From NCBI GenBank assembly GCA_963082875.1, contig OY720101.1, positions 3,162,001 to 3,226,000 on the forward strand: DNA of 64,000 nucleotides, written 5' to 3'. The position numbers and the translations under genes were made by a program. The stretch is from Corella eumyota. Taxonomy: Eukaryota > Chordata > Ascidiacea > Phlebobranchia > Corellidae. Shown here one piece after another: positions 24,200 to 51,177 of this stretch; the first letter of the stretch is position 1, and every line of letters starts with the position of its first letter. The notes below the pieces were generated by a model that had not been told where the DNA came from, did no database searches, and was given only the letters and a program-made list of their open reading frames with translations.

Positions 24200-25147
24200 A
24201 TGGAAGTTATTCAAAATCATGTGACCCACCCTCACAATCACGAAGAATTTATTGTGCCTGTAGTCTGTACACAAGATAGATTTAACTCAGCACTTTCGTA
24301 TAAACCAGATGACAGCGATATCTTTATTTGTTCCTACCCAAAATGTGGCACAACTTGGCTACAAAACATCGTTTGGTTGATCACAAGAAATGGGAAATCG
24401 CTTGATACAAATGTGCATTTGTTCGATCAGTTACCTTTTCTAGAGCACCATGGTTTAAAAATTAAAGACATTCCAAATATTAAATATCCAAGAATTATAA
24501 AATCGCATTTACCGCGCAAATGGCTGCCTTGGAATTCTAAATCAAAATATCTGTTTATTGCGAGGGACCCACGAGATGTGGTAGTTTCGCTACATAATCA
24601 TGTGTTGGGTTTTGTTGAAGTTCCGTTGCAGTTTAGTTTTGATGATATTTTTAATCTTTTTTTAAATGGGCAAACCTTATACTGTGATTATTTTCTTAAC
24701 TTACAAGGTTACCTTAACAACAAGGATTCAAATATTCTAATTTTGTATTACGAAGATTTACAGAAAGATTTGGGCGAACAAATTTGGAAAATTGCTCGAT
24801 TTTTTATTTAGAAATAATCAAGAAGTATTAAAGGAGATTGTTCAAAAAAGTAACATAATTGAAATGAGAAAAAACGAAAATCACTGGGTAAATTTATAAT
24901 CTTACACTTTTGATCATAATAATAAATTGTAAATTGGAGATTGATTAAGTATTTTGCTAATCACAAAAACTTTTTTTTTTCTTTTTTTTAGCGACCAAGG
25001 CCAAGACGAGACGACTGGCCATTTATAAGAAAAGGTCAAGTTGGAGATTGGAAAAATCATTTAACAAACGAACAAGCTGAACAACTTCGTAAAAGACTTC
25101 AAGAAACCGTTCCTCAACTTGAACAATTTTGGTTCAGTGGAAATTAG
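24200..25147 (+). CDS. Cytosolic sulfotransferase SULT-A, two exons, with one frameshift
   Basis: A PAPS-dependent sulfotransferase of the soluble SULT family, which transfers sulfate to hydroxyl or amino groups of small molecules. Exon 1 is 24200-24887 and exon 2 is 24992-25147. It has the 5'-phosphosulfate loop SYPKCGTTW, the catalytic-His segment IIKSHLP, the 3'-phosphate motif RDPRDVVVS and, in exon 2, RKGQVGDWKNH. The open frame stops at 24809-24811. Similarity resumes at once one base out of frame, at a run of six T (24800-24805) where five would keep frame. This is either a sequence or assembly error at a homopolymer or a true one-base insertion that would remove the PAPS-binding C terminus. 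It is the only plus-strand copy of the cluster and the most diverged, converging tail-to-tail with SULT-B. Confidence 0.8.
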
Positions 25148-25843
25148 AAAAATTAGAACAAAGAAGTTTTAATTTAAAGTTTTTGTTTGTATGTTTTATG
25201 TAATAGTATTGTATTTCTGTAAGCATTTACTTTTTTTAATTATAGCTTGTTTTATGTTACTTAAAAAAATATATTTTTATTTATTTAGTTAAATATATTA
25301 CTGATATTTTTTATCTAAAATTTCATGTGGAATTTTCATCAAATACTTAAGTGACATATAGTTTTAATTATATTATAAACGTAGTTTGTAAGCGTTGCAA
25401 TAAAAGTACTTTATTAAAAATCAGCAACAGTTAATTTATTTTAAAATAAAAAACATAATAATACAACAATTAGGCTACTATTACAATTTACAATATCTTT
25501 TAAAGGTTTTAAAAACAACATAAATGATTTTTTAATTAAACTTCGTTTGTTAAGATTTTTTATAAATTAATGATAATAAGAAAAAATATACAACAAATAA
25601 TGCAGTAAAGCTTAATAAAAACAAAACACAATTAAAGTTTATCATTTAAAACATGATTCTAATACAGAATATAATAAATTTAACGACAAGGTTATAACCT
25701 TTTAATTTATTAGTTATTTACTTTAATTGATTTTTTTAAATTGGACAAACATACTTTTAATCGCGGTGTAAATAATTAAATGTGGTAACAATTAATAGTT
25801 TATTGGTACATATAAGTAACTTAGTTGTGAGAGATATTTTGTT
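25148..25843. other. Intergenic stretch between convergent SULT-A and SULT-B
   Basis: Very AT-rich. It must hold both 3' untranslated regions. No repeat or gene was recognised. Confidence 0.45.
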
Positions 25844-26803
25844 TTAATTTCCACTGAACCAGAATTGTTCAAGTTTAGGAACGGTTTCTTGAAGTCTTTT
25901 ACGAAGTTGTTCAGCTTGTTCGTTTGTTAAATGATTTTTCCAATCTCCAACTTGACCTTTTCTTATAAACGGCCAATCTTCTCGTCTTGGCCTTGATTGC
26001 TAAAAATTTTAAATTAAATTTATTAATACTTTTTTTTAGGTCAATATGTATTTTTTTTATTAAACTGTCCCTGAGGATATTTAGGATTTACCAAAAAAAC
26101 AACTTACCCAATGTTTTGTATTTTTCTTCATCTCACTGATATGGCTTTTTTTAATTATTTCATTTAGCAATAAATTCTCCTCGTATTTAGAGCCTAAAAA
26201 TTTTGCAACTTTTAGGATTTCTCCCTTTATATCTTTCTGTAGATCTTCGTAATACAATGTTAAAACATTAGGATCATTGCTGTCTAAATAACCTTGTAAA
26301 AAATCAAAATAGTCGCCGTAGTGAGATTTTCCAGCAAGAAATATTTCAAATATTTCGTTAAAACTAAATTTTAAAGTCATTTGTTCAAAACCTAAATGAT
26401 GATAAAAAGTTGAAACAGCGACGTCTCGCGGATCTCTGGCAATAAATAAATATTTTGATTTGGGATTCCGAGGCAGCCATTTTTGAGGCAAATGTGTTTT
26501 TATAATTCTTGGATAAGCAGAATTGTCAATATTTTTAATTAAAGCAGAATTCACAAATTCCAAAAATGGTAGTTGGTCATACAGTCTAACATTTGTATCA
26601 ACAGATCGCCCATTTCTTGTGATCAACCAAACAATGTTTTGTAGCCAAGTTGTGCCACATTTCGGGTAAGAACAAATAAAGATGTCGCTGTCATCTGGCT
26701 GATACGAAATTGCTGAGTTAAATAGATCTTGAGTTGATGCAAGAGGTAGAGGAAATTTTTCTTTACTTACTGGGTGCAATACATGGGTAAAAAAGCTCTC
26801 CAT
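25844..26803 (-). CDS. Cytosolic sulfotransferase SULT-B, two exons, 283 aa, intact
   Basis: Exon 1 is 26803-26108 (232 codons, ending in Trp TGG at a GTAAGT donor) and exon 2 is 25999-25844. Total length 283 aa is normal for cytosolic SULTs (about 285-295). Key elements: SYPKCGTTW (Lys48), IIKTHLP (catalytic His104), RDPRDVAVS (Arg123, Ser131 for the 3'-phosphate of PAPS) and RKGQVGDWKNH in exon 2. There is no signal peptide or membrane segment, so it should be cytosolic. It shares 5' flanking words with the other minus-strand copies. The substrate cannot be told from sequence. Confidence 0.92.
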
Positions 26804-27837
26804 CTTTTATACTTAAAATCTATTGCTGCTATATTACCCAACTGTCATAAACACACTCTTTAACACGAAAGTAACACTAAGTTAATGTTTGACCAGATGT
26901 TTTACTGCTAAACAAACTCTATTTTTAGTCCACGCATTTCCTTTTTTATTTGCAGAATGTAAAATCTTTCATGCATAGTGTTAAGTCCATTTATATGAAA
27001 ACTGATTTATATTTTCTCATTAATTTTAAATACAATTTCACACTCGGTTGGACACCATTAGCCGCTATTGTGCGCTTCTTTTGGATCGCCTTATCGCCTG
27101 GTCATTTCAAGTTTTTTCCCTTTTTCCAGCGTTCTTAGTCACGTGATTTGTGTTTCGCCTTTTTTGTCTTTATTTGTATCGTAACTTGGAATAATTTTGG
27201 AATTCTACTTTTAGTACGTCATATATTTAGAATACGATTCGCCCTGTTCTAACAATTCATAAATGGTCTTTAGTTAGTTTTTGTTAAAAGTAATATTGAT
27301 TTGTAAGTGTTAAGCCAGTATTGTTTTTGTTAATTGTTTTTCTTGTGTACTGAATATTGAATACATTGTAGAGTATTTCAATTGTTGTATCAGTCGAGTT
27401 AGACAGTTGCAATTCTGGGCCCATTATCGGTATTATTTTTATATTAACTGAGATCAATCTGTGATCAAGGGGCGTATTTTATTCTCCGATCAACCTATTG
27501 TTGGTCACGTGGGGTATAGTTAGACAAACCCTACACATAGTCAGCGATAACAAATGCATTCAAGTGTTAAAACTTTTTTAACCATTATAGCGAACTTTTT
27601 TTTATCTTATTATTGATGTAACAAAAATGTAAAGGTTTGTTGAATGCTAAGTTAATTATTCCTTATTATATACAGGTCATTAAAACTAATGTAATTTCTT
27701 TAACATAAATATTTACAAAACTAAAAAAAAGACATAATAAAATTATGAACGACGCTGTAGTAACTATAATCTACAATAATATATGAAATGTTTTATATTA
27801 GAATAAAAATTAATTTGAGACATACAAAACTAAAAAA
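26804..27837. other. Intergenic spacer between SULT-B and SULT-C
   Basis: The part next to SULT-B (to about 26980) resembles the upstream flanks of copies C, D and E. The middle, about 26980-27540, is unique in the window and carries no gene; the 62-codon frame at 26950-27138 is unsupported. From 27541 the sequence is the start of the 1.46-kb tandem unit. Confidence 0.45.
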
Positions 27838-28827
27838 TTAATTTTCGCTGAACCAGAATTGTTCAAGTTGAGGAACGGTTTCTTGAAGTCTTTTACGAAG
27901 TTGTTCAGCTTGTTCGTTTGTTAAATGATTTTTCCAATCTCCAACTAGACCTTTTCTTATGAATGGCCAGTCGTCCCGCCTTGGCTTTGGGCACTATAAA
28001 TTTAATATTCAATTTAACTAAAATATTTTGTAAGTCAATATACCTAGTTTTAATGGACCTGATTATAAGGAATAGTATTGTTACTAATATACTCGAAATG
28101 ATATCTATAAATTACTAAAAAAGCAACTTACCCAATGTTTTGTATTTTTCTTCATCTCACTAATATGGCTTTTTTTAATTATTTCATTAAGCATTAAATT
28201 TTCCTCGTATTCAGGGCCTAGGAATTTTGCAATTTTCAGGATTTCTTTGCCGAGATCTTTTTGAAGATCTTCGTAAAACAATGTAAGCACATTAGAATCC
28301 TTGCTATCTAAATAGCTTTGTAAAAAATCAAAATAGTCGCCGTAGTGAGATTTTCCAGCAAGAAATGTTTCAAATATTTCGTTAAAACTAAATTTTGAAG
28401 TCATTTGTTCAAAACCCAAATGATGATAAAAAGTTGAAACAGCGACGTCTCGCGGATCCCTGGCAATAAATAAATATTTTGATTTCGGATTCCGAGGCAG
28501 CCATTTTTGAGGCAAATGTGTTTTAATAATTCTTGGATAAGCAGAATTGTCAATATTTTTAATTAAAGCAGAATCCACAAATTCCAAAAATGGTAATTGG
28601 TCAAACAGATCAACATTTGTATCAACAGATTGCCCATTTCTTGTGATCAACCAAACGATGTTTTGTAGCCAAGTTGTGCCACATTTTGGATAAGAACAAA
28701 TAAAGATGTCGCTGTCATCTGGCTGATACAAAATTGCTGAGTTAAATAGATCCTGAGTTGATGAAAGAGGTAAAGAAAATTTTTCTTTACTTACTGGGTG
28801 CAATACATGGGTAAAAAAGTTCTCCAT
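27838..28827 (-). CDS. Cytosolic sulfotransferase SULT-C, two exons, 283 aa, intact
   Basis: Exon 1 is 28827-28132 and exon 2 is 27993-27838, the same lengths (696 and 156 nt) as SULT-B. The SYPKCGTTW loop, KTHLP, RDPRDVAVS and the C-terminal PAPS motif are present, the last as RKGLVGDWKN with Leu in place of the Gln of its neighbours, at a variable position. The final residues are FSEN where B has FSGN. It is the apparently intact member of the recent C/D tandem pair. The last exon starts with CPKPRRDDW, from an acceptor shifted by sequence change relative to B but in the same phase. Confidence 0.9.
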
Positions 28828-29296
28828 CTTTTATATTTAAAATCTATTGCTGCTATATTACCCAACTGTCATAAACACACACTTTAACACAAAAGTAACA
28901 CTAAGTTAATGTTTGACAAGATGTTTTTAGCTAAACAAACTCTATCTTTAGTCCACGCATTTCCTTTTTTATTTGCAGAATGTAAAATATTTCATGCATA
29001 GTCAGCGATAACAAATGCATTCAAGTGTTAAAACTTTTTTAACCATTATAGCGAACTTTTTTATCTTATTATTGATGTAACGAGAATGTAAAGGTTTGTT
29101 GAATGCTAAGTTAATTATTCCTTATTATATACAGGTCATTAAAACTAATGTAATTTCTTTAACATAAATATTTACAAAACTAAAAAAAAGACATAACAAA
29201 ATTATGAACGACGCTGTAGTAACTATAATCTACAATAATATATGAAATGTTTTATATTAGAATAAAAATTAATTTGAGACATACAAAACTAAAAAA

Positions 29297-30286
29297 TTAA
29301 TTTTCGCTTAACCAGAATTGTTCAAGTTGAGGAACGGTTTCTTGAAGTCTTTTACGAAGTTGTTCAGCTTGTTCGTTTGTTAAATGATTTTTCCAATCTC
29401 CAACTTGACCTTTTCTTATAAATGGCCAGTCGTCCCGCCTTGGCTTTGGGCACTATAAATTTAATATTCAATTTAACTAAAATATTTTGTAAGTCAATAT
29501 ACCTAGTTTTAATGGACCTGATTATAAGGAATAGTATTGTTACTAATATACTCGAAATGATATCTATAAATTACTAAAAAAGCAACTTACTCAATGTTTT
29601 GTATTTTTCTTCATCTCACTAATATGGCTTTTTTTAATTATTTCATTAAGCATTAAATTTTCCTCGTATTCAGGGCCTAGGAATTTTGCAATTTTCAGGA
29701 TTTCTTTGCCGAGATCTTTTTGAAGATCTTCGTAAAACAATGTAAGCACATTAGAATCCTTGCTATCTAAATAGCTTTGTAAAAAATCAAAATAGTCGCC
29801 GTAGTGAGATTTTCCAGCAAGAAATGTTTCAAATATTTCGTTAAAACTAAATTTTGAAGTCATTTGTTCAAAACCTAAATGATGATAAAAAGTTGAAACA
29901 GCGACGTCTCGCGGATCTCTGGCAATAAATAAGTATTTTGATTTGGGATTCCGAGGCAGCCATTTTTGAGGCAAATGTGTTTTAATAATTCTTGGATAAG
30001 CAGAATTGTCAATATTTTTAATTAAAGCAGAATCCACAAATTCCAAAAATGGTAATTGGTCAAACAGATCAACATTTGTATCAACAGATTGCCCATTTCT
30101 TGTGATCAACCAAACGATGTTTTGTAGCCAAGTTTTGCCACATTTTGGATTAGAACAAATAAAGATGTCGCTGTCATCTGGCTGATACGAAATTGCTGAG
30201 TTAAATAGATCCTGAGTAGATGAAAGAGGTAAAGAAAATTTTTCTTTACTTACTGGGTGCAATACATGGGTAAAAAAGTTCTCCAT
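29297..30286 (-). pseudogene. SULT-D, recent duplicate of SULT-C, disabled
   Basis: Exon 1 region 30286-29591 and exon 2 region 29452-29297 are almost identical to SULT-C. Two differences look damaging. The phosphosulfate loop reads SNPKCGKTW, replacing the conserved Tyr and the first Thr of the GTTW motif. The last codon of exon 1 is TGA at 29593-29591 instead of TGG, stopping the protein at 231 aa before the RKGxxGDWK motif of exon 2. Exon 2 and both splice sites are otherwise kept. The high identity to C means the loss is recent. An expressed 231-aa protein would probably not bind PAPS normally. Confidence 0.85.
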
Positions 30287-30757
30287 CTTTTATATTTAAA
30301 ATCTATTGCTGCTATATTACCCAACTGTCATAAACACACACTTTAACACAAAAGTAACACTAAGTTAATGTTTGACAAGATGTTTTTAGCTAAACAAACT
30401 CTATCTTTAGTCCACGCATTTCCTTTTTTATCTGCAGAATGTAAAATATTTCATGCATAGTCAGCGATAACAAATGCATTCAAGTGTTAAAACTTTTTTA
30501 ACCATTATAGCGAACTTTTTTATCTTATTATTGATGTAACGAGAATGTAAAGGTTTGTTGAATGCTAAGTTAATTATTCCTTATAACATACACGTCATTA
30601 AAATCACTGTAATTTTTTTAATGCACATATTTACAAAAGTAAAAAAAAACGACATAATAAAATTATGAACGACGCTGTAATAACTATAATCTACAACAAT
30701 ATATAAAATGTTTTATATTAGAATAAAAATTAATTTGAGACATACAAAACTAAAAAA

Positions 30758-31742
30758 TTAATTTTCACTGAACCAGAATTGTTCAAGTTGAGGAACGGTT
30801 TCTTGAAGTCTTTTACGAAGTTGTTCAGCTTGTTCGTTTGTTAAATGATTTTTCCAATCTCCAACTTGACCTTTTCTTATGAATGGCCAGTCGTCCCGCC
30901 TTGGCTTTGGGCACTATAAATTTAATATTCAATTTAACTAAAATATTTTGTAAGTCAATATACCTAGTTTTAATGGACCTGATTATAAGGAATAGTATTG
31001 TTACTAATATACTCGAAATGATATCTATAAATTACTAAAAAAGCAACTTACCCAATGTTTTGTATTTTTCTTCATCTCACTAATATGGCTCTTTTTAATA
31101 ACTTCATTGAGCATTAAATTCTCTTCGTATTTAGAGCCTAAAAATTTCGCAACTTTAAGGATTTCTCCCTTTATATCTTTCTGTAGATCTTCATAATACA
31201 ATGTTAAAACATTAGGATCATTGCTGTCTAAATAACCTTGTAAAAAATCAAAATAGTCGCCGTAGTGAGATTTTCCAGCAAGAAATACTTACTTCATTAA
31301 AACTAAATTTTGAAGTCATTTGTTCAAAACCTAGATGGTGATAGAATATCGATGTAGCAACATCTCGTGGATCCCTGGCAATAAATAAATATTTTGATTT
31401 CGGATTCCAAGGCAACCATCTACGAGGCAAATGTGTTTTAATTATTTTAGGATAAACCGAATTATCTTCATGTTTAATCAAAGCAGAATCCATTAATTCC
31501 AAAAAAGGTAATTGGTCGAACAAATCAACATTTGTATCAACAGATTGCCCATTTCTTGTGATCAACCAAACGATGTTTTGTAGCCAAGTTGTGCCACATT
31601 TCGGGTAAGAACAAATAAAGATGTCGCTGTCATCTGGCTTATACGAAAGTGCTGAGTTAAATATATCTTGAGTAGATGCAAGAGGTAAAGTAAATTTTTT
31701 TTTGCTTACTTGGTGTACTACGTGGGTAAAAAAGCGCTCCAT
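30758..31742 (-). pseudogene. SULT-E, frameshifted sulfotransferase
   Basis: Exon 1 region 31742-31052 and exon 2 region 30913-30758. The first 144 or so codons are good, with SYPKCGTTW, IIKTHLP and RDPRDVATS. Exon 1 is 691 nt where the intact copies have 696. The missing five bases fall after FSFNE (near 31290-31295) and shift the frame, so the open frame ends at 31248. The altered site reads GAA|GTAAGT, a good splice-donor match, so aberrant splicing could also occur. Downstream coding similarity continues to the end. The 3' part of exon 1 resembles SULT-B more than C/D (DIKGEILKVAKFLGSKY), suggesting past recombination. Confidence 0.85.
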
Positions 31743-31902
31743 TTAAACCATATTCAAAATCTATTGCTGATATAATACCCTAGTGTTATACACTCTTCAA
31801 CACTAAATCAACAATAAAGTAATGTTTAACCATCAGCTGTTTTATTGCTAAACAAACCTTTATTTTTAAAAGTTCTATATTTTACAGAATGTAAAATCTT
31901 TC

Positions 31903-32206
31903 ATTATTTTAGGATAAACCGAATTATCTTCATGTTTAATTAAAGCAGAATCCATTAATTCCAAAAAAGGTAATTTGTCAAACAAACCAACACTCGTATC
32001 AACAGATTGCCCATTTCTTGTGATCAACCAAACGATGTTTTGTAGCCAAGTTGTGCCACATTTTGGATAAGAACAAATAAAAATGTCGCTGTCATCTGGC
32101 TGATATCGAAGTGCTGAGTTAAACAGATCTTGACTTGATAAAAATGGTATAAAGTAAATTTTTCTTTGCTGATTGGGTGTATTTCGTCGGTTAAGCGGTT
32201 CTCCAT
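31903..32206 (-). pseudogene. SULT-F, 5' fragment of a sulfotransferase exon 1
   Basis: This fragment holds the start codon and roughly the first 100 codons' worth of exon 1, up to YPKII, and then breaks off abruptly near 31903 into the upstream flank of SULT-E. A two-base insertion after codon 18 (KFTL) breaks the frame; beyond it the shifted frame still encodes the loop SYPKCGTTW. It is the remnant of a copy lost to an unequal crossover or deletion. Confidence 0.85.
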
Positions 32207-32689
32207 CTATACTTTATTTAAAATGTAATGCTTATATATTATTCAACTCTGATATTTATATTTTGAAACAACTTAAAAAGCAAACTAGTGTTTAACCAGA
32301 TGTTTTATCGCTAAACGAACTTGATTTTAAGTCTACGCATTTCCTTTGTATTTGCAGAATGTAAAATCTTTCATGCATAGACGGCAATAACAAATGCATT
32401 CAAGTTAAACCTTTTTTTAAATTTTTTGCAAACTGTTTAGATACTGACATTGATTTAATAAATTTTATAGATTTATTAAATACTAAGTTGATTATACTAA
32501 AATATATTTTTTAATTACAAAAAGCTATTATAACTCTATTCTATAACTATTTAAAGTAAAATATGTATAAACGTTGATTTTGGTTTGTTAAATATATTTT
32601 AACACTTTTTTTTAATAAAAATTAAATATCGATACTTTGCTTTTTAATTTTGCTTATTTGCGTATTATAACATAATAATTAACTTTAAA

Positions 32690-32860
32690 AATGGGTGGGC
32701 ACTTAAACGTGAGTAGGCACTTAACTTAAAACAGGTACCCAACTTTAGGCAGGCACATAACATTTGGTAGGCACTTAAAAATGGGTAGGCACTTTACTTT
32801 GGGTAGGCACTCAACCTTGAAAAGGTACTTAACCATGGGTAAGCACTCAATCTAAGGGAG
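32690..32860. repeat. Degenerate minisatellite with GGTAGGCACTTA core
   Basis: About eight diverged units of roughly 20-22 bp share GGNAGGCAC(T)TA or GGTACTTAAC, for example GTAGGCACTTAAC, GGTAGGCACTTAAAA and GGTAAGCACTCAA. The variation shows it is old. Confidence 0.75.
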
Positions 32861-32999
32861 CAACTAAAACTTGTGACATATACTATTATTAAGTTTATGT
32901 TGTTTTTGATGTATAAAAGATAACTACGAGAGTCGAAAATAATTATAAGACTGTTACCTTGTGATTTCGACACTAAGAAGGCCAACTTTACAGATTAAA

Positions 33000-33130
33000 C
33001 ATAGAATAATATTTTGTTGCCTCAATTTAGTCTTAAGTTTACTTTGGCAGTTTGAAATATTATTGATTGTAATTATCCGGTGATTAATCTGCTTATTGGT
33101 TTTGACTTAAAACAACGTCTACTGGGTTTG
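33000..33130 (-). repeat. Decayed tRNA-derived SINE fragment
   Basis: The word order 'aaacatagaataa', 'tttggcagtttgaaatatta', 'taattatccggtgatta' matches the body of the SINE copies at 14.6 and 63.0 kb. The tRNA-like head is not recognisable. Confidence 0.55.
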
Positions 33131-34865
33131 GTGACCATGCCATAATGTACTATAAAATCTTTGTATAAACATTATTGCTTTTGGCATGTTTTAACTTATT
33201 AAATTGATTTTGTCATTTTTTTCCCGTCACATTGTTGTAATATTAATTGTATATCGTATTTATTATTTACTTTTATCAATGCGCGAAAAACCAAAATAAA
33301 ATAAAAAAAAATCTTACTTAAGAACGCTTTAGTGTAAAAGCTTTTGGGATCATGAAAGAATTGGGAGTTTTTGTCGTTTTTTTGTTGGGTTTCAAAGATT
33401 GATATGTACTGCAAAAGTACAAATATCTTAAAAGTTAACTGGTTGAAATGTCCTAAACAAGAAGCAAATTTTGTATAAAACCAACGTGCTTTTATGAATT
33501 CTGTAAGCGTCGCTTATGTAATTTTCTTTTGAATGTTTATAGGCTACGGATATATATATTATCACTTACTTATAATTTTAGGGTCAACCAAATGTTATTA
33601 AGTTCATGAAACAAATTAACTTCGCATTTATTTCGGACTGTATCAAAAGGTGTTGAATTTTGTACATGTCAATCTTAATTAGACAACTTATTAAATTTTA
33701 TGGTCAATAAAACTGAGATTCTTCTGGTCGTTTAGTTATTCTGCTAAAGTCCAACTATTAAATGAATTTGTATTTTGTTACTTCATTTAGTTCAGCAATA
33801 TTTTCAAAAAAATATTTTAGGCTTATTTTTAAGATGTTTTTAAAATAAAAAGCTAAGTAGATGCAAGGTTGTAGAACATGCTTTGGTTCAACGTTATGTT
33901 TTGTCCTATTAAATCTTTAAATAACTTTAAAAGATTATCAAGTCCGCATTTAGACGGGATTTATTTAATTTTGACCTTGCGTTGCGTAAGAATTACATTA
34001 CTGAAGGCTGTGTTAAGTATAGGCGTAAAATCCCAAAGGGTTTACTCACGTCACCAAATCTAATTAGTGTTTCTAAAGTCGTTGCTTAGACTGCAATTTC
34101 TAATTACAAGTAACGTTTAATTTTGCGTATGTGAGATTGCTTGGGTTTTTGCAATGTACTTTATGTGTAATATCGGCGTAGTACTCGTTTTATCGAATAT
34201 TTGAGTGCAAAATTAGAGGGTAAAGTAATTACAAGCTATATAGCCCAATCGATTATGCAATAAAAACGCGGTCTGTTGCTCTTATCCAGATTGAAAATAT
34301 CCTTTTCAGTTACTTGTCGTTTTTTATCGCATAGATTAAAAGCTTATACCCTTGTTTCGTAGAATATGAAACTGAGCTTATTGGGTCGATAACTTATATT
34401 TGTTACGACCTTGTATAGCCAGTAGGCCTACAGAAGTATATACTTTGTAGAAGGTTGTTTGTCTTAACAAGGTTAATAAAAAAATTATTTCTTAATATTT
34501 ACATTTTTTCAGTTTAGTTTTTGATCCATTTATTAATTTTTAGACAAGTTTTGTATTTAACTTAAGGGGTTTAGGTACAAATAAATTTTGCTGATTGATA
34601 AACCTTAAAAGACCAAGCAATCTTGAAAAAGTAAGTAAAATTAATAAAATTACTTTTTACTTAAAAGTAATGTTTAATTATTAAAACACTAAATTTAAGA
34701 CCAATAAAATAATAGTTTGTTAAGTTTTGACAAAAAAAGTTGTCCTCAAAAAATACGAATTGTCGGTTTTCGCTGTAGCGAGCGCTATTCTTCTAACACT
34801 TTTGAAGAGTCTCGTGTTACTAAACTTTTTCTAACACACCGGCAGACCGACCGTGTTAGATTTGC

Positions 34866-34873
34866 TATAAAAG
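34866..34873 (+). promoter_or_regulatory. TATA box of ATPase gene 1
   Basis: TATAAAAG lies 58 bp before the ATG at 34931, an ordinary distance for a TATA-driven start with a short leader. It is preceded by a somewhat GC-richer segment (34760-34865). Confidence 0.55.
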
Positions 34874-34930
34874 GGCGTTTTTGTGTTTTTACGAAATTTT
34901 AGTAGTTTTTAATTAATAACAACATCGAAA

Positions 34931-49828
<14,898 letters not shown>

Positions 49829-50700
49829 GTTGTGTTTTCGTCATTTTTTCCCTTGTCATGGTACAACGCACACACAACTCTCCTATAGCAGACGTGCACC
49901 TTTCGTCAACATGAAAAAATAAAAACAACAAATTCTGGTGCTTGATTTTATAAAATTTTTACAGTTAATAATTAGTACTTTTACGCTTTGGTGCTGAAAA
50001 AATTTCTTAGCAATTCGTTTTTTCTACATTTTTATTTATTATTACAGCACGTTTATGTGAAAATTTAAAAAACACTGTCGTAGTGGTTTTTGTCAGAATA
50101 TAACACAGTTAAAATATGCATTTTATTGGAAGTTCCTTGGTAACTTAAGCTCTTTTAACCCATAAATTTATGACTGTTTTTTTAGACAATTCGCGCTTGA
50201 AATGTGTTTATTATCGTTAACAGCTTCGTTTTTAATTTTATGTTTCTATTAAATGTTTGGTCTGTTTTATAAAACCATTAAATTTAATTTGTATTTAAGA
50301 TGTGGCCAACATAACATTTGTTATGTTTGTGTTTTGTGTGATTTTTAAACAATAAACTGTGCACAGCTTTTTTTTTATGTGGCCAAGGCTTACATTTCTC
50401 AAAATATAACAGTTTTTTTTACTACTTAATTGCTATCTGGCTTTTTATTTAGTGTGCACGCTCTGCTTAAGGAATTGTGTGTGTGTGTGTGTGTGTTTAA
50501 ATCATGTTTTAACGTTTTATTAAATCGCGTTTACTTCATGCATTTCATGACAAATGCCCAGAACTAATACATACAGTTTTAACTTAAGTTTACCTTTTAA
50601 CAGGCTAGTGAAATAAAATAAATTTTTCCAACTTCAAAAAACAAATTTTGCTTTGGTTGTGTATTCTTGTTATACAATGTAATGAAATAAATGAAACATA
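49829..50700 (+). other. 3' untranslated region of ATPase gene 1 and following AT-rich DNA
   Basis: The first AATAAA is at 49918-49923, 90 nt after the stop, with further AATAAA words near 50350, 50615 and 50685. A (TG) microsatellite of about ten repeats lies at 50476-50496. No other gene was seen. Confidence 0.5.
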
Positions 50701-51177
50701 ATAAATTTCTGTTGGACAAGTTGTGTTAGTGCAAGAATTACTAGGTTGTCAAAATTAAATTAATTCAAAGGATTTAATTTGCGATTATTGTGATTCTTTG
50801 CGGTCAGTACCAATGGTGTGCTAAATAGCCCGACTACGGATCGCCCGTTGAAATAGAGGCTTGCGAAACAGAGTCTTCTAGGGCAAAACTTATAAAATTG
50901 TTGGAGTTTTGAGTACAAATACTAGGGCGCATAAACACGAGTACGGATCAACTTGCAACCGTTTAAATTAACAAAGTATAACGCGTTGCTGAGTAAATTA
51001 CCTTAGTTTCTCTTTTTGAAAAATGTTGAGGCGGCATTATTTTCACGAAACGGATATGCTTTATTTAGAATATAACACGGGTTGTATGTTTTTTGTGGCA
51101 TATTACGCTTTTGCACAAGGCCACATTTTGGTTATAACTTGGTTTTACGCTACTTGACATTCGAAACTTTTGGCGGT
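50701..51177. other. Intergenic DNA before the transposase-derived gene
   Basis: No gene recognised. The last part, from about 51110, may be the body of the poly-A-adjacent repeat described at 51178. Confidence 0.4.

Larger units (their letters stand above)
27541..30460. repeat. Tandem duplication, two 1.46-kb units each carrying a SULT gene
   Basis: The landmark 'tcagcgataacaaatgcatt' occurs at 27541, 29002 and 30461, giving units of 1461 and 1459 bp. A diverged form recurs at 32381, 1920 bp further on, where the SULT-F fragment is inserted. The two units are nearly identical in gene, intron and spacer, so the duplication is recent. Confidence 0.9.
32207..34865. other. Intergenic region between the SULT cluster and ATPase gene 1
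   Basis: AT-rich with no supported gene. It holds the 5' flank of SULT-F, a GGTAGGCACTTA-type minisatellite (32690-32860) and a decayed SINE (about 33000-33130). The open frames at 32794-32985, 33199-33414, 33878-34063 and 34717-34902 have no coding signature. Confidence 0.5.
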
